The notes: generated from the letters alone by a model not told the origin. 64,000 bases of DNA from Haloglycomyces albus DSM 45210 (GCF_000527155.1 NZ_AZUQ01000001.1:1420554-1484553), one strand, 5' to 3'; positions 1-9,233 are shown, counted from the stretch's first letter. Translations and numbers: made by a program.

Positions 1-813
1 CACTCCGAGGAGTACCGAGAGACCCGGGACAAGCTCGACGGGCTGTTGCAGGAGAGGGACGACCGCGACCGGATGGAAAACCTGCAGGACAGGATCACCA
101 GTGAATCGCCGTCGGGGCAGGACTACTACTTGATGGACTATGACATCGGAGGCGACGGCAAGGTCGCTCTGTCGGTCGGCAACCCCGACACCGCCGACAA
201 CACGGCGGTATACGTCCCCGGTACGGCGGCCGACTTCTCCGGTTCACACGGCGGTCTGATGGACCGGTCCGAACAAATGGCCTTGGACGCCCAGGAACGC
301 AGCCCGGGCGAGGAAACGGCCAGCGTCATGTGGCTGGGCTACGACGCCCCTGACCACGTCGGGGCCGCTGTGACCACCGCCGCTGAAGAAGGCGCGGAAG
401 ACTTCTCCAACTTCATGGAGGGTATGGACTCGACCGGCGACTCCAACACCACCGCGATCGGCCATTCGTACGGAACGCGCCTGATCGGCGAGTCCGCGTC
501 GGAATACGGCATCGCGACCGACCAGATCATCTCGGTCGCCAGTCCCGGAATGGGCGTCGACAGTGCCGGTGGTCTCGGTATCGACAGTTCCGACTTCTAC
601 GCGGTGAAGGACGACAACGACATCATCGGCGTGGTTCCGGATTGGGATGTGGCTCATGGCCCCGACCCGACCAACGACGACTTCGGAGGTAACGTCTTCG
701 AAAGCGACGCAGGCGATAAGGGCAAGATCGCGACGCACTCGGCATACTGGGATTCGAATAATCCGTCGCGTGAAAGCATGGCCGACATCATTACGGGCGA
801 CTACAGTGAATGA
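1..813 (+). CDS. DUF1023-type alpha/beta hydrolase, C-terminal part (5' end outside window)
   Basis: The reading frame is open from base 1, so the gene starts upstream of the window. The visible 270 residues match the C-terminal halves of two full-length paralogues here (7036-8787 and 37112-38992), including the lead-in with its charged helix. The nucleophile elbow GHSYG lies near residue 155 of the visible part. A conserved HSAYW motif near the C-terminus probably carries the catalytic His. The family is an actinobacterial alpha/beta hydrolase; the paralogues have a WXG-like partner gene, which suggests T7SS export. The lipoprotein gene at 842 follows directly, as in the other copies. The substrate is unknown; lipase or esterase activity is the simplest inference. 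Confidence 0.85.
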   Translation, partial: HSEEYRETRDKLDGLLQERDDRDRMENLQDRITSESPSGQDYYLMDYDIGGDGKVALSVGNPDTADNTAVYVPGTAADFSGSHGGLMDRSEQMALDAQERSPGEETASVMWLGYDAPDHVGAAVTTAAEEGAEDFSNFMEGMDSTGDSNTTAIGHSYGTRLIGESASEYGIATDQIISVASPGMGVDSAGGLGIDSSDFYAVKDDNDIIGVVPDWDVAHGPDPTNDDFGGNVFESDAGDKGKIATHSAYWDSNNPSRESMADIITGDYSE

Positions 814-841
814 ATGACCTCCGCGCTCGTATCCGTGGGCG

Positions 842-1390
842 GTGGTGCTGGTATCGGCCGTATTCTTGGGAGGTTGTATGACTGATTCGAACAACGCTGA
901 GCATGCTGCACAGCATGATTTCGATCAGAGTGACGTGTGGCAGCGCCTAGAGTCGGCCATCGACGAGACGCTCGCCGTATTTCCCGAACGACCGGAGAAA
1001 TTCGAGTCACGTATCCTGCTGAGTTTCGACGACACGTGCGCCCACCACAACCACGCCCAATACGAGCTGCGGTATCGCTTCACCCTGGACGATTCCAGGA
1101 GCACAGCGGTACGTCTGGACAACTACGACGCCTTGCACGCTAAATGGGCGTTGGCCGGGTTCAATGTGCACGGAGTCGACGAACCGTCCGGCAAACTCGG
1201 TGCCGACCGCAATATCCAAGGGCTGCGGGAAAGCGACGCGGTCAACGTCTGGTATCGCGTCTGGGGACAGGTGTCGATCCTGGCGCAGACCCGGTGTATC
1301 AACAAGGTGGACAACTGGAATCCACCGTGCCCGGAGCCGCTGCGACCGGTGGAGCGCGACATCGCCTACGAGCGTTACTGCGAAGGCTAG
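842..1390 (+). CDS. Lipoprotein, putative immunity partner; signal peptide probably frameshifted
   Basis: The protein has a lipobox (FLGGC) followed by a roughly 170-aa acidic domain with conserved Cys, closely similar to the lipoprotein at 40454-41065 (shared NPxCPEPL, PVERD and final RYC motifs). In the GTG-start frame only 12 residues precede the lipobox Cys, with no charged n-region. An ATG at 810, overlapping the hydrolase stop, opens another frame encoding MNDLRARIRG. Restoring one base near 840 would fuse this to VVLVSAVFLGGC and give a classical signal peptide. The gene therefore carries either a 1-nt deletion or a sequencing error. The inferred role is neutralising the upstream hydrolase outside the membrane. 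Confidence 0.7.
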   Translation: MVLVSAVFLGGCMTDSNNAEHAAQHDFDQSDVWQRLESAIDETLAVFPERPEKFESRILLSFDDTCAHHNHAQYELRYRFTLDDSRSTAVRLDNYDALHAKWALAGFNVHGVDEPSGKLGADRNIQGLRESDAVNVWYRVWGQVSILAQTRCINKVDNWNPPCPEPLRPVERDIAYERYCEG

Positions 1391-1423
1391 AACCCCCGGC
1401 ATAGACGCCGCTTCCGTATACAG

Positions 1424-1463
1424 AAAATCGGCCGGCTCCGTAGTTCACGGAACCGGCCGATTT
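1424..1463. terminator. Bidirectional rho-independent terminator
   Basis: A 17-bp near-perfect inverted repeat (arms 1425-1441 and 1447-1463, core CGGCCGG) with an A-rich left edge and T-rich right edge lies between two convergent genes, the lipoprotein ending at 1390 and the LPXTG gene ending at 1484. It can serve both strands. Confidence 0.85.
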
Positions 1464-1483
1464 ATATCAGGTATTCGGTTGTC

Positions 1484-2803
1484 CTACTCGGTCCGCACCT
1501 TCTTGGCCCGAGTGAGATACACCAGCGAGACACCGGCGGCCACGAGAGCGGCCGCGAACCACATCAGAGTCGCGTAGTTGTTGCCGGTCACCGGAAGAAC
1601 GTCCTCGTCCTTGTCACCCGGGTCGGACGGCTCCGAAGTCGGATCGCCCGGCGATTCGGTGGGATTCTCCGTGGGGTCCCCGGTCGGCTCCTCGGTGGGG
1701 TCCTCCGTGGGTTCACCTGTGGGCTCTTCGGTCGGATCCTCCGACGGGTCGTCGGTCGGGCTCGGGTCCGGGCCTCCCACTGCGGTCACGCCGATCTGCA
1801 GGCGACCGGACTGGGGATTGTGGCCGATATCGGGCACGCTGCTCTGAACCTCGACCTCACCGGTGTAGGGCTCGTCGCTCGCCCGGCTCTGCGCGCTCGC
1901 ACCGGCTTCGTCGTCCTCGTCGGCCCCGGGCGAGGTGAGCGCAATGAACGTTCCGTCAATGAACCCCAGGTTCGCGGGTCCCGTTACGCCGTCCTTGAGC
2001 TGAAGCGTGGCCAGATCGATATCAACGTGATCCTTGTAGCCGCCAGTCGAAGCGGGAACCTCCAGTTCGGGGAAGCGACAGATCAAGCCGATCTCATCGA
2101 CTACCTCGCACTCGTCCACGGTGTCGACGATGGTGACTCCGGCGGGAACCTGCGCGCTGACAACGACTCCGTCGGCATCGACCGACCCCTGGTTGTACAG
2201 CGAAATTTCGTCCTTACCGAGCGGTGCGTTCTCCCCGAAGGGAATGTCGATCATGTCGGTGCTCTTGACGCCCAGATCAGCTCCCAGGTTGCCACGTGAC
2301 ACCGTGAAGTTCTGCGTTAGCTGAGAGTGCGCGGCGTCCACCGGAGTGGCGCTGTCAACGCTCACCGTTCCGGTCGTCGACTCGGAATCAGGAGTAATGA
2401 GCATGAGAATGTCGTAGACGTGGCGGACTTCCCCGGACGCGATATCGCCGAGGTCGCATGCCATATCATGAGGAGTCACCAGCTCGCAGGAGGCGTTTTC
2501 GCTGTTACCGTCCAACGGTATGAAGGCGATGTCGCTGGGTGTCTCCTCACTCAACGTCACGCTCATCGTGACGTCCTCAGCGGTACGGCCTTCCTCGTTG
2601 TAGACGTCGATCGCCATACGGTGGGCATTGATGTCGGTGTCGCCGTCGAACGTCGCGTTGAGTTCGGTGACTTTCAGGTACGAGTCTCTGGGAGCTTCAC
2701 TGTTGCTGGCAAACGCCGACGTCATTCCGATCGTCGTGCACGCCAGAGCGATAACACCGCTAGCAGCGGCCAGGGTGTAGCTCCGCCGGGTACGTTGGGG
2801 CAT
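1484..2803 (-). CDS. LPXTG-anchored cell-surface protein
   Basis: 439 aa. A Sec signal peptide (RTRRSY followed by a hydrophobic run to about residue 32) begins the protein. Two or three beta-rich, DUF11-like segments follow to about residue 310. A Pro/Thr/Glu-rich stalk of PTEEPTGEPTEDP-type repeats covers about residues 345-395. The C-terminus has the sortase signal LPVTG, a membrane helix and a positively charged tail. It should be covalently linked to peptidoglycan by a sortase encoded elsewhere. The stalk repeats explain the repetitive DNA at 1620-1760. The outer segments recall conserved-repeat adhesins; the ligand is unknown. Confidence 0.88.
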   Translation of the reverse strand: MPQRTRRSYTLAAASGVIALACTTIGMTSAFASNSEAPRDSYLKVTELNATFDGDTDINAHRMAIDVYNEEGRTAEDVTMSVTLSEETPSDIAFIPLDGNSENASCELVTPHDMACDLGDIASGEVRHVYDILMLITPDSESTTGTVSVDSATPVDAAHSQLTQNFTVSRGNLGADLGVKSTDMIDIPFGENAPLGKDEISLYNQGSVDADGVVVSAQVPAGVTIVDTVDECEVVDEIGLICRFPELEVPASTGGYKDHVDIDLATLQLKDGVTGPANLGFIDGTFIALTSPGADEDDEAGASAQSRASDEPYTGEVEVQSSVPDIGHNPQSGRLQIGVTAVGGPDPSPTDDPSEDPTEEPTGEPTEDPTEEPTGDPTENPTESPGDPTSEPSDPGDKDEDVLPVTGNNYATLMWFAAALVAAGVSLVYLTRAKKVRTE

Positions 2804-2959
2804 TGGGGTCTCCAGGAATCGACTCGTGGCCGACGGCGCACGAGTTTACGGCTGTCTATTTATTCGGGCTATACACGCTGCACTCTATCCGTATGCCCCA
2901 CGAACGGCCAAGCCGTGATATCGAAACGTTACGCTACATTTGCCGGACCGTGCGGTAGC

Positions 2960-4033
2960 TCAATCCGGGTAAGCCCGCACCTCGGTGGCCTTCACCGCCG
3001 CCCACAGACGACGCCCAGGACTCAACGCCAACTCCGCTGCCGCAGAAGGCGTCACATCTGCCGCCAACCGCACCGAACCCGCGAGCGCCACCCGCACGTG
3101 ATCACCATGCCGATACAGACTCTCCACCTCCACCGGCCACGAATTACGCGGACTACCCTCCGGCTCAACGGCATGCAACGCCACCGCCTGCGGGCTGAAT
3201 GCCACGAACGCCGCGCCCCGCAACGATTCGCCCGTCTCCACCGTCATGCCGTTGTCCAACACCACCGACGTGCCACGCGCCAATCCGCGATACAGATTCA
3301 ACCCGACCAAACGCGCCACATAATCAGTCCGCGGTTGGCTCGTAATCTCGGCGGCCGTGCCCTCCTGGACCACACGCCCCGACTCCACCACCACCATGCG
3401 GTCGGCCAAAACCAACGCGTCCACCGGATCATGCGTCACCACGACCGCACCGCCCTGATGCTCGTTCAAACGCTGATGAAGTTCAGCACGCATATCGAGT
3501 CTCGTGCGCGCGTCCAAAGCCGCCAGCGGTTCATCCAACAGCAACACCCCAGGCTCAGGTGCCATCGAACGCGCCACCGCCACCCGCTGCGCCTGACCAC
3601 CCGACAAACGCCGGGGCTTACGACTCATCGCGCTCGCATCGAGGCCAACGCGCTTCAACCAATCCGCCGCCTCGCGACGCGCCGCCGCACGACGCCAACC
3701 CCGACGACGCAAACCGAACGCCACATTGTCCAACGCGCTCAAATGCGGAAACAACAGATAATCCTGAAAAACCATCCCCACGTTCCGCCGCTGCGCCGCA
3801 AGCCAAACCCCAGTGTCGGGGTCATCCACCACCGTGCCGCCGACGGCGATACGACCCGCCTCCACCGGCAACAAACCGGCCAGCGCCGACAGAACCGTCG
3901 TCTTCCCCGCGCCGTTCGGGCCGACGATCGCGACCGTCTCTCCGGCCGACAGCGAGAGCGACACGTCAACGGCGAACTCCCCACGATCCACGACCACCCG
4001 GGCGTCCAAAACCGACTCAACGACCATGACCAC
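2960..4033 (-). CDS. modC: Molybdate ABC transporter ATP-binding protein
   Basis: 357 aa ABC ATPase. Walker A (GPNGAGKTT) lies near residue 40, the signature LSGGQAQRVAVARS near 145 and Walker B (LLLDEPLAALD) near 165, with the H-loop VVTHD after it. The C-terminal 100 residues form the TOBE/MOP-type domain usual in ModC. The start is GTG at 4033 or ATG at 4027; either overlaps the end of the permease gene, so translation is coupled. It powers molybdate (or tungstate) import with ModB and ModA upstream in the same operon. Assignment to molybdate rests on the ModA-ModB-ModC order and ModA similarity; sulfate is a less likely alternative. Confidence 0.88.
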   Translation of the reverse strand: MVMVVESVLDARVVVDRGEFAVDVSLSLSAGETVAIVGPNGAGKTTVLSALAGLLPVEAGRIAVGGTVVDDPDTGVWLAAQRRNVGMVFQDYLLFPHLSALDNVAFGLRRRGWRRAAARREAADWLKRVGLDASAMSRKPRRLSGGQAQRVAVARSMAPEPGVLLLDEPLAALDARTRLDMRAELHQRLNEHQGGAVVVTHDPVDALVLADRMVVVESGRVVQEGTAAEITSQPRTDYVARLVGLNLYRGLARGTSVVLDNGMTVETGESLRGAAFVAFSPQAVALHAVEPEGSPRNSWPVEVESLYRHGDHVRVALAGSVRLAADVTPSAAAELALSPGRRLWAAVKATEVRAYPD

Positions 4034-4859
4034 CCACCCACTTCGTCCGCAACGCGAACAGGATCACCACCGACACCACCAGCAGGATCAAACTCAACAC
4101 CAAAGCCCCCTCCAGGTCCGACTCCAGCGCCAAATACACCGCCAAAGGCATCGTCTGCGTCCGCCCCGGAAAGTTACCCGCGAACGTGATCGTGGCCCCG
4201 AACTCGCCAAGCGCTCGCGCCCAACACAACACCGCGCCCGACACCACGCCCGGAACGATATTAGGAAGCGTGACGTGCAGAAACGTCGACCACCGGCTCG
4301 CCCCCAAAGTAGCGGCGGCGTCCTCATAACGGTCATCGGCGGAGCGAAGCGCACCCTCCACCGACACCACCAGAAACGGCATCGCCACGAACACCATCGC
4401 CAAGACCACGCCCGTCGTGCTGAACGGAATCACGACGTCAAACCAATCCTCCAACCGCCGACCGATGAAACTATCGCGCCCGAACACCAACAGCAACGCG
4501 ATACCGCCAACAACCGGAGGAAGAACCAAAGGAACGGTAATGAACGCCCGCAGAACCCCCAAACCACGAAGACGACTGCGCGCCAACAACCACGCCAGCG
4601 GAATCCCCAAAACAAGACACACCAACGTCGCAATCGTCGCCGTCTGCACCGACAACCACAACGCACTCCGAATCGCCGGATCGGCCAGCCGGGACGGCAG
4701 CTCGCTCCACGGCGTGCGCGTCAGAATCCCGAGCAACGGCAGAACCAAAAACAACGCGCCGAGCATGGCCGGAAACAACAAACCCAACGGGACGCCGTCA
4801 TTGACCCGACGACTCCGCGACTCCCCGCGCTGCACAAACGACTGTGGTAGGCGAACCAT
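4017..4859 (-). CDS. modB: Molybdate ABC transporter permease
   Basis: 280 aa with five or six hydrophobic helices. The permease signature around residues 175-215 (EDAAATLGAS followed by P-rich loop) is the cytoplasmic EAA loop that docks on ModC. The first codons overlap the 3' end of modA by 62 nt and the 3' end overlaps modC by 17 nt, so the three genes form one tightly coupled operon. A GTG at about codon 19 is an alternative start that would shorten the overlap. Confidence 0.88.
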   Translation of the reverse strand: MVRLPQSFVQRGESRSRRVNDGVPLGLLFPAMLGALFLVLPLLGILTRTPWSELPSRLADPAIRSALWLSVQTATIATLVCLVLGIPLAWLLARSRLRGLGVLRAFITVPLVLPPVVGGIALLLVFGRDSFIGRRLEDWFDVVIPFSTTGVVLAMVFVAMPFLVVSVEGALRSADDRYEDAAATLGASRWSTFLHVTLPNIVPGVVSGAVLCWARALGEFGATITFAGNFPGRTQTMPLAVYLALESDLEGALVLSLILLVVSVVILFALRTKWVGGHGR

Positions 4860-5706
4860 ATAACACCGACCGATATCCGTACTGTTCCAAGACGTGCTGC
4901 CCGGAAGCCGAACGCACGTAATCGATGAACGCCTCCCCGGCCTCCGGATTCAGCGCGCGTTCGACGAGCGCGATGGAATACGTGGCGAAAGGGTCCAGCT
5001 CAGGGGAGAGGGGGATGGGACGTAGGTCGGCGCTCGCGGTGAGGACGTCGCTGCGGTAGACGAGTGCGGCGTCGACTTGACCGAGCTCGAGTTTCGCGAG
5101 GGTGGACTTGACGCTCTTTTCATAGGTCTGGATGTTCGGGCTGGAGTTCGATGCGCTGAGGACGCGGTCGGAGATCTGCCCGCAGGGAGCCTCCACGGCG
5201 CAGACGGCGACGGTCGCTTCGGAGGCGGCCAGGTCGTTCAAATCGGAGACATCGAAGGGGTTGTCTTCTGGAACGGCGATGACCAGTTCATTTTGTACGA
5301 AGGCGGAGGGTTCGGAGCCGAGATTTCCCTCGTCGGCTACGTCGGCCATGTTCACCTCGGACGCGGACGCGAAGACGTCGGCGGGAGCTCCACGATTGAT
5401 CTGAGCGGCGAGAGTAGCACTGCCGTTGAAGCTGATCGTCAGGTTCAAGTCGGGGTATTCGCTGACGAAGTCGGCCTTGATGTCGGTCAGTGCTTCATTG
5501 AGGGAAGAGGCGGCAAAGACGGTCATCGAGCCCGACATGGGTTCGGAGGTTTCCGAATCCGAACTTGCGCCGCAGGCCGATAGGGCAAGCAGTAGAGCGG
5601 TGAGCATCGCCAAGCTTGCTGAGAACCTAGAAGCCGTACTTCCGGGCCGAGACGACCGCGCACACCGATCCGGAGGGGTGTGGGGTGCGGGTTGAACTCG
5701 GCTCAT
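4798..5706 (-). CDS. modA: Molybdate-binding lipoprotein
   Basis: 302 aa. A lipoprotein signal peptide ends in LSAC near residue 46, and a type 2 periplasmic-binding fold follows. Family hallmarks include VFAASSLNEAL at the mature N-terminus, FNGSATLAAQI, GAPADVFASA and VYRSDV. It captures molybdate at the outer face and delivers it to ModB. The C-terminal 20 residues run into modB in another frame. The gene is divergent from the GNAT gene at 5742 with only 35 bp between them, so their promoters must overlap. Confidence 0.9.
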   Translation of the reverse strand: MSRVQPAPHTPPDRCARSSRPGSTASRFSASLAMLTALLLALSACGASSDSETSEPMSGSMTVFAASSLNEALTDIKADFVSEYPDLNLTISFNGSATLAAQINRGAPADVFASASEVNMADVADEGNLGSEPSAFVQNELVIAVPEDNPFDVSDLNDLAASEATVAVCAVEAPCGQISDRVLSASNSSPNIQTYEKSVKSTLAKLELGQVDAALVYRSDVLTASADLRPIPLSPELDPFATYSIALVERALNPEAGEAFIDYVRSASGQHVLEQYGYRSVLYGSPTTVVCAARGVAESSGQ

Positions 5707-5741
5707 GACAGAAAGTCTAGCGGGACGATTAGCATCGAGAC

Positions 5742-6143
5742 ATGATCACATATACGACCGACATCGCCTCGTCTCCGACTCCTGTGGCCGCTGACTTCTT
5801 CGTAGGATGGCCGACCGCTCCGAGTCAGGAATCCTTTCTGGCTTCGCTGAAGGGGAGTCATGCGGTGGTCTTCGCCGTCGCCGAGGACCGCACGATCGGG
5901 TTTATCAACGCTATTAGCGATGGGAATTTGACCGCCTTCATTCCCTGGCTTGAGGTCCTACCGGAGTACCAAGGAAAGGGGATTGGGCAGGAGCTCGTTA
6001 AGCGGATGTTGGACGTCCTGGGCGACATGTATTCGGTGGATTTGGTGTGCGACGAGGACGTAGTGCCGTTCTACGAAAAGCTGAACCTGATCCGCCTGTC
6101 GGGAATGGCGGTGCGGAACGAGGAGGCTCTCCCTAACACCTAG
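5742..6143 (+). CDS. GNAT-family N-acetyltransferase
   Basis: 133 aa, the usual length of a single GNAT domain. The acetyl-CoA-binding motif A is visible as PEYQGKGIGQELVKRML (about residues 85-101), preceded by the beta-strand ITAFIPWLEVL-like region and followed by the FYEKLN motif near the C-terminus. The substrate cannot be told from sequence. The gene is divergent from modA and appears monocistronic. Confidence in the fold is high; the function is unassigned. Confidence 0.85.
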   Translation: MITYTTDIASSPTPVAADFFVGWPTAPSQESFLASLKGSHAVVFAVAEDRTIGFINAISDGNLTAFIPWLEVLPEYQGKGIGQELVKRMLDVLGDMYSVDLVCDEDVVPFYEKLNLIRLSGMAVRNEEALPNT

Positions 6144-6371
6144 AGAACCGGGTCCCAGAGCAGGCGCTGACTGAATGAAACGATGCAGGATTCAATCCGA
6201 TATAGAAGGATAACTTGAAGGTCCCAGCTCCCAACCCTGTGAACTGATAGCCCAGTACCTTTCATCGGTGACCTTTGAGTGACCCATCAATAAAGTAACG
6301 TTTCAGAGCCAGTCTACCTCGCGGTTTTTGCCACACTGGTACCCAAGTTGGGCAACGTTCTGTATCAGGTT

Positions 6372-7028
6372 CTATTCGTTTTCCTCTTCCAGTTTTGTGC
6401 CATGGTGTTCATCGGCTTCTTCTCGCCACTTCGACCCGACCTTGTCGCCTTCTCGATTGACGCTGTCTAGTGGTGGTATGTATTCCTCCTCGAAGCCTTC
6501 AACTGCACGCATGCAACCTGTCTGGATTGTCAATCCTACGCCATACTCCGGGCCTGCTGTATACCAGAGGTGTACTCCATCCGGACGGTCTGCTTCAATT
6601 GACTTTTCTTCGTCGTTCGGTCCGCTGGTCCATTCTCTTATGTTGTCGAACCCCTGATTCTGCCAAGCTGTTTTGAGGGAATCATAGTCAGTTGTAAAGT
6701 ACCGATCTAGGGGTGGTGATTCGAAACCTCGGATGGAGTAATAGACTCGGTAGGAAACGAATGGTGTTCGTTCACCAGTATCGGTATAACAGTATGTTGA
6801 ACCTCCAGTTTTGCGCGTCATAAAACCAGGAAAATCGTTCGGAAGAAACCTTTGCGTCTGTTTAGCTGCTTCTTCCGCGCGCTGCCACCCTTCTGATTGG
6901 TCAAATGAACGTTCTGGATAGTAGTTTTCTATATCTTCAGGTCCGTAATGTTTCATACAACCTCCTACCATCAATAGGATAAGAAATATAGTCGGGAAAA
7001 GTACTAGGGAATAATTACGCATTAGCAT
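6372..7028 (-). CDS. Lipoprotein, putative immunity protein of the left hydrolase cassette
   Basis: 218 aa. Signal peptide MLMRNYSLVLF plus a long hydrophobic run ends in the lipobox MVGGC. The mature part shares the layout of the other cassette lipoproteins: SFDQSEGWQR near the start, a central beta-rich region, and a C-terminal Cys before PPLDSVNREGDK. It starts 7 nt after the stop of the hydrolase gene 7036-8787, so the two are co-transcribed. The DNA is visibly AT-richer than the mod operon, suggesting recent acquisition. Immunity is inferred from position and anchoring; a chaperone or receptor role is possible. Confidence 0.75.
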   Translation of the reverse strand: MLMRNYSLVLFPTIFLILLMVGGCMKHYGPEDIENYYPERSFDQSEGWQRAEEAAKQTQRFLPNDFPGFMTRKTGGSTYCYTDTGERTPFVSYRVYYSIRGFESPPLDRYFTTDYDSLKTAWQNQGFDNIREWTSGPNDEEKSIEADRPDGVHLWYTAGPEYGVGLTIQTGCMRAVEGFEEEYIPPLDSVNREGDKVGSKWREEADEHHGTKLEEENE

Positions 7029-7035
7029 GGTACTT

Positions 7036-8787
7036 CTAGGTTGGATTACCTGACATTATCCGGGCGATCTCTTTTACGGCCTGATTTTCTGGTGCAAAGT
7101 AGCCAGTGTGGATCTTATTTCCTTCGTTGCTTGGATTTCCGTTACGATCAAGCGAATCGCTTTCGAAGGTTTCTGCTTCGAAACTAGGAGTTGTTGGATC
7201 GGAACCGTGACCTATTAGCCCAGATGGTAGCCCCAACGAGTCTCCATTAGCCATGGTGGACCACATGTTGTCCTCATCGATTCCTTCATAATCATGGACC
7301 TGGTTTACGTCATTACCGCTGCCGGACGCAGCTACAAATACCAAATTGTCAGCCGGTGTAGGTTCCGAATCGTTGGCAGCTGCTTCGCCGATCAAGAACC
7401 CTCCGTAGGAGTGTCCAGTGTAGGTTAGATTTACGTCTGAACCGTTTGTATTAGTTGTATCAATCGATTTGCCGTAGTCGTTTAGAGTTTCATGCCCCGA
7501 CTCATTTCTGTCGGCCCAAAAAGCTTCTTCGACGTCATCGGGCGCGTCGTAATCCATCCAGAGCACTACAGAGGTATCGTCGCTGACTTGGTCTTCTATG
7601 GTTGCTATATTGTCGATATACCGATCGGCATTATCCATGCTTGAATTAGTTCCAGGAACCAGTACTCCAACATTATCCTTTTCATCAGGATTGCCTATTG
7701 CGACAACCGCTCCGTTGGTCTCATCAGTATCGTACTTGAGGAGAAAAGAGTCGTCGTTCGACGTAATTTTATCTTGTAGGTTGTTAAGATTTGCATAGTC
7801 TCGCTCCAGCTTTTCTAGGCGTTCAATCTTCTCTCTAGTTTCGAGGTATTCCTCAGTGTAGATTGTTTCCATTCCGTTTCTTGGTGTAGGTTCTTGTTCA
7901 TATTTTTCCTCAATGCCAAGATCCATTCTCTCGATTTTGTCTCGGAGTTCGTCAAGCTGGTCAAGGTCGTCGTATTTAGGATCGTTTAGTTCAAGGTCGA
8001 GCATGAGTCGATTTGCACTATCGCGGTCGTTGCTAGGTATGCCGTTAAGCGGTCCGATTTGTTCGTAGTTGTTTTCGATCATCCATTCGCGATTTTCTTC
8101 GCTCAAGGCGTTCCACCAGTCGTGGACCTTATCTGGATCCTCTTCACCTTTGGTAAAATCATCGAGTTCATTCTCCAGGAAACTTCGAGTCTTACTCTCG
8201 TAGTCCGCAACCGCCAAGGTGGGAGGCAAATCTATGAGGTCGTCGTCAAGGCTTGACAGATTGTTATCTATATCGTCATCCAGGTCACGTACATTTTCCA
8301 TGAGCTCGCGGAACCGGATACTCATCTCTTCGCAATGGTCGTCAATATCCCAGTTGCGGAACGACGTTACCTCCGGGTCGTCGGGCTTGTCGATGCCCCC
8401 TGAATCGCGTCCGTTAATCACGAACTCTTCTTTTCCTGGTTTACCGGTGGGTGTAAGGCCTGTACCCGCCGTTTCAAACAGGTCTTCCAGATCTGATTGA
8501 TAGTCACTGAGATCATCTTCAGCTCCTGCCAGCAACTTCACGATGCGGTCGAGCATTTCAGTATTGTCGAGATAGCGAGATACTGTTCTGTCCAAAAATG
8601 CTCTGGTTTCATCGGCGGTATCACCGGCAAAATCATCGCTGTCGTCGTCGCCAAACACTGGATTGTCTTTGAAAACGCGATCCTCGGTCTCTTCGCATTC
8701 ACCTATGTATTTTTTCAGGACGGCGGCGAAATCGCCGAGCGAGGAGAAGTCGGTGTTGCGGAAGGTTTCCCAATTCAGTTCACTCAT
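7036..8787 (-). CDS. DUF1023-type alpha/beta hydrolase with T7SS-like N-terminal domain (putative secreted toxin)
   Basis: 583 aa. The N-terminal ~210 residues are helical and acidic, as in LXG/WXG-type export domains. A DWWNALSEENREWM segment near residue 224 followed by NGIPSNDRDSANR is a hallmark of DUF1023 hydrolases. The catalytic part has the elbow TGHSYGG (Ser near 458) and IHTGYF near 561, the likely catalytic His. No signal peptide is present, which fits T7SS export with the small partner encoded just upstream (one-base TGATG overlap). The lipoprotein gene follows. It parallels Staphylococcus T7SS lipase TslA with lipoprotein immunity TilA in logic only; orthology is not claimed. Confidence 0.82.
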   Translation of the reverse strand: MSELNWETFRNTDFSSLGDFAAVLKKYIGECEETEDRVFKDNPVFGDDDSDDFAGDTADETRAFLDRTVSRYLDNTEMLDRIVKLLAGAEDDLSDYQSDLEDLFETAGTGLTPTGKPGKEEFVINGRDSGGIDKPDDPEVTSFRNWDIDDHCEEMSIRFRELMENVRDLDDDIDNNLSSLDDDLIDLPPTLAVADYESKTRSFLENELDDFTKGEEDPDKVHDWWNALSEENREWMIENNYEQIGPLNGIPSNDRDSANRLMLDLELNDPKYDDLDQLDELRDKIERMDLGIEEKYEQEPTPRNGMETIYTEEYLETREKIERLEKLERDYANLNNLQDKITSNDDSFLLKYDTDETNGAVVAIGNPDEKDNVGVLVPGTNSSMDNADRYIDNIATIEDQVSDDTSVVLWMDYDAPDDVEEAFWADRNESGHETLNDYGKSIDTTNTNGSDVNLTYTGHSYGGFLIGEAAANDSEPTPADNLVFVAASGSGNDVNQVHDYEGIDEDNMWSTMANGDSLGLPSGLIGHGSDPTTPSFEAETFESDSLDRNGNPSNEGNKIHTGYFAPENQAVKEIARIMSGNPT

Positions 8788-9233
8788 CAGCTGAACCGCA
8801 CCTCGCCATTCCGTCCACTCGGCGTTTGAGACTCATCGGAGCTGGACTCAGCTCCAGTAGCGTCTCGGTAGTCGGACGTCGTGTAATCATCGGCGCTAAT
8901 GGCGTCTTGGAGTTCAACAAGGCTGTCTGAGGCGTTCTCGTCGGCTTCTCGTGCCAGGCTCACGTGGGTTTCAACATACTCCGACGCATCCTCTATACGA
9001 TTCGCGAACCCTTTAGCTCGGTCGTACCAAGCATCAAGCGCCCGGATCAAACCCGCACGAAACTGGTACTCCCGAATGTCGATATCTATTAGGGCATTGG
9101 ACGATTCTGAGATGAGTCCGCTAGCTGAAGTTGTCGTTTCGTCAGCTAGATCGCGTAGATTCTTGGAGGCTGACTCAACTTCATCAGTATCAAGCCTCAG
9201 AACGTTTCCCACGGGGGAAGCCAATCCTTTCAT
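8787..9233 (-). CDS. WXG100-like T7SS partner of the hydrolase
   Basis: 148 aa with two predicted long helices and an acidic disordered tail. It aligns along its length with the 145-aa protein at 36678-37115: VGNVLRLDTDEVESAS versus MGKVFKLDPEVAESTS, SEYVETHVSLAREAD versus CDYIDTHVELAQQAD, and a shared SDYRDxTG tail. Such small helical proteins usually pair with the N-terminal domain of a T7SS cargo. The alignment suggests the real start may be GTG at 9212, preceded by AAAGGA. It is the first gene of the left cassette and its stop overlaps the hydrolase ATG by one base. Confidence 0.75.
   Translation of the reverse strand: MKGLASPVGNVLRLDTDEVESASKNLRDLADETTTSASGLISESSNALIDIDIREYQFRAGLIRALDAWYDRAKGFANRIEDASEYVETHVSLAREADENASDSLVELQDAISADDYTTSDYRDATGAESSSDESQTPSGRNGEVRFS

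Noticed and set aside
1620-1760. Short direct DNA repeats resembling a repeat array
   Set aside because: They encode the PTEEPTGEPTEDP-type stalk of the LPXTG protein, with no uniform spacer, so not a CRISPR array.
2327-4850. 620-aa and 345-aa plus-strand frames over the transporter genes
   Set aside because: Shadows of modC and modB; composition is Arg/His/Pro/Gln-rich and no motifs occur.
6128-6160. CTCCCTAACACC shared with 10393 as a possible attachment-site repeat
   Set aside because: Identity is about 13 bp with weak flanking similarity, too short to support an att pair, and no integrase is nearby.
7036-8787. Reading the hydrolases as PHB depolymerases or cutinases
   Set aside because: The DWW...NGIPxxDRDxANR segment and absence of a signal peptide fit DUF1023 cargo better than a Sec-secreted cutinase.
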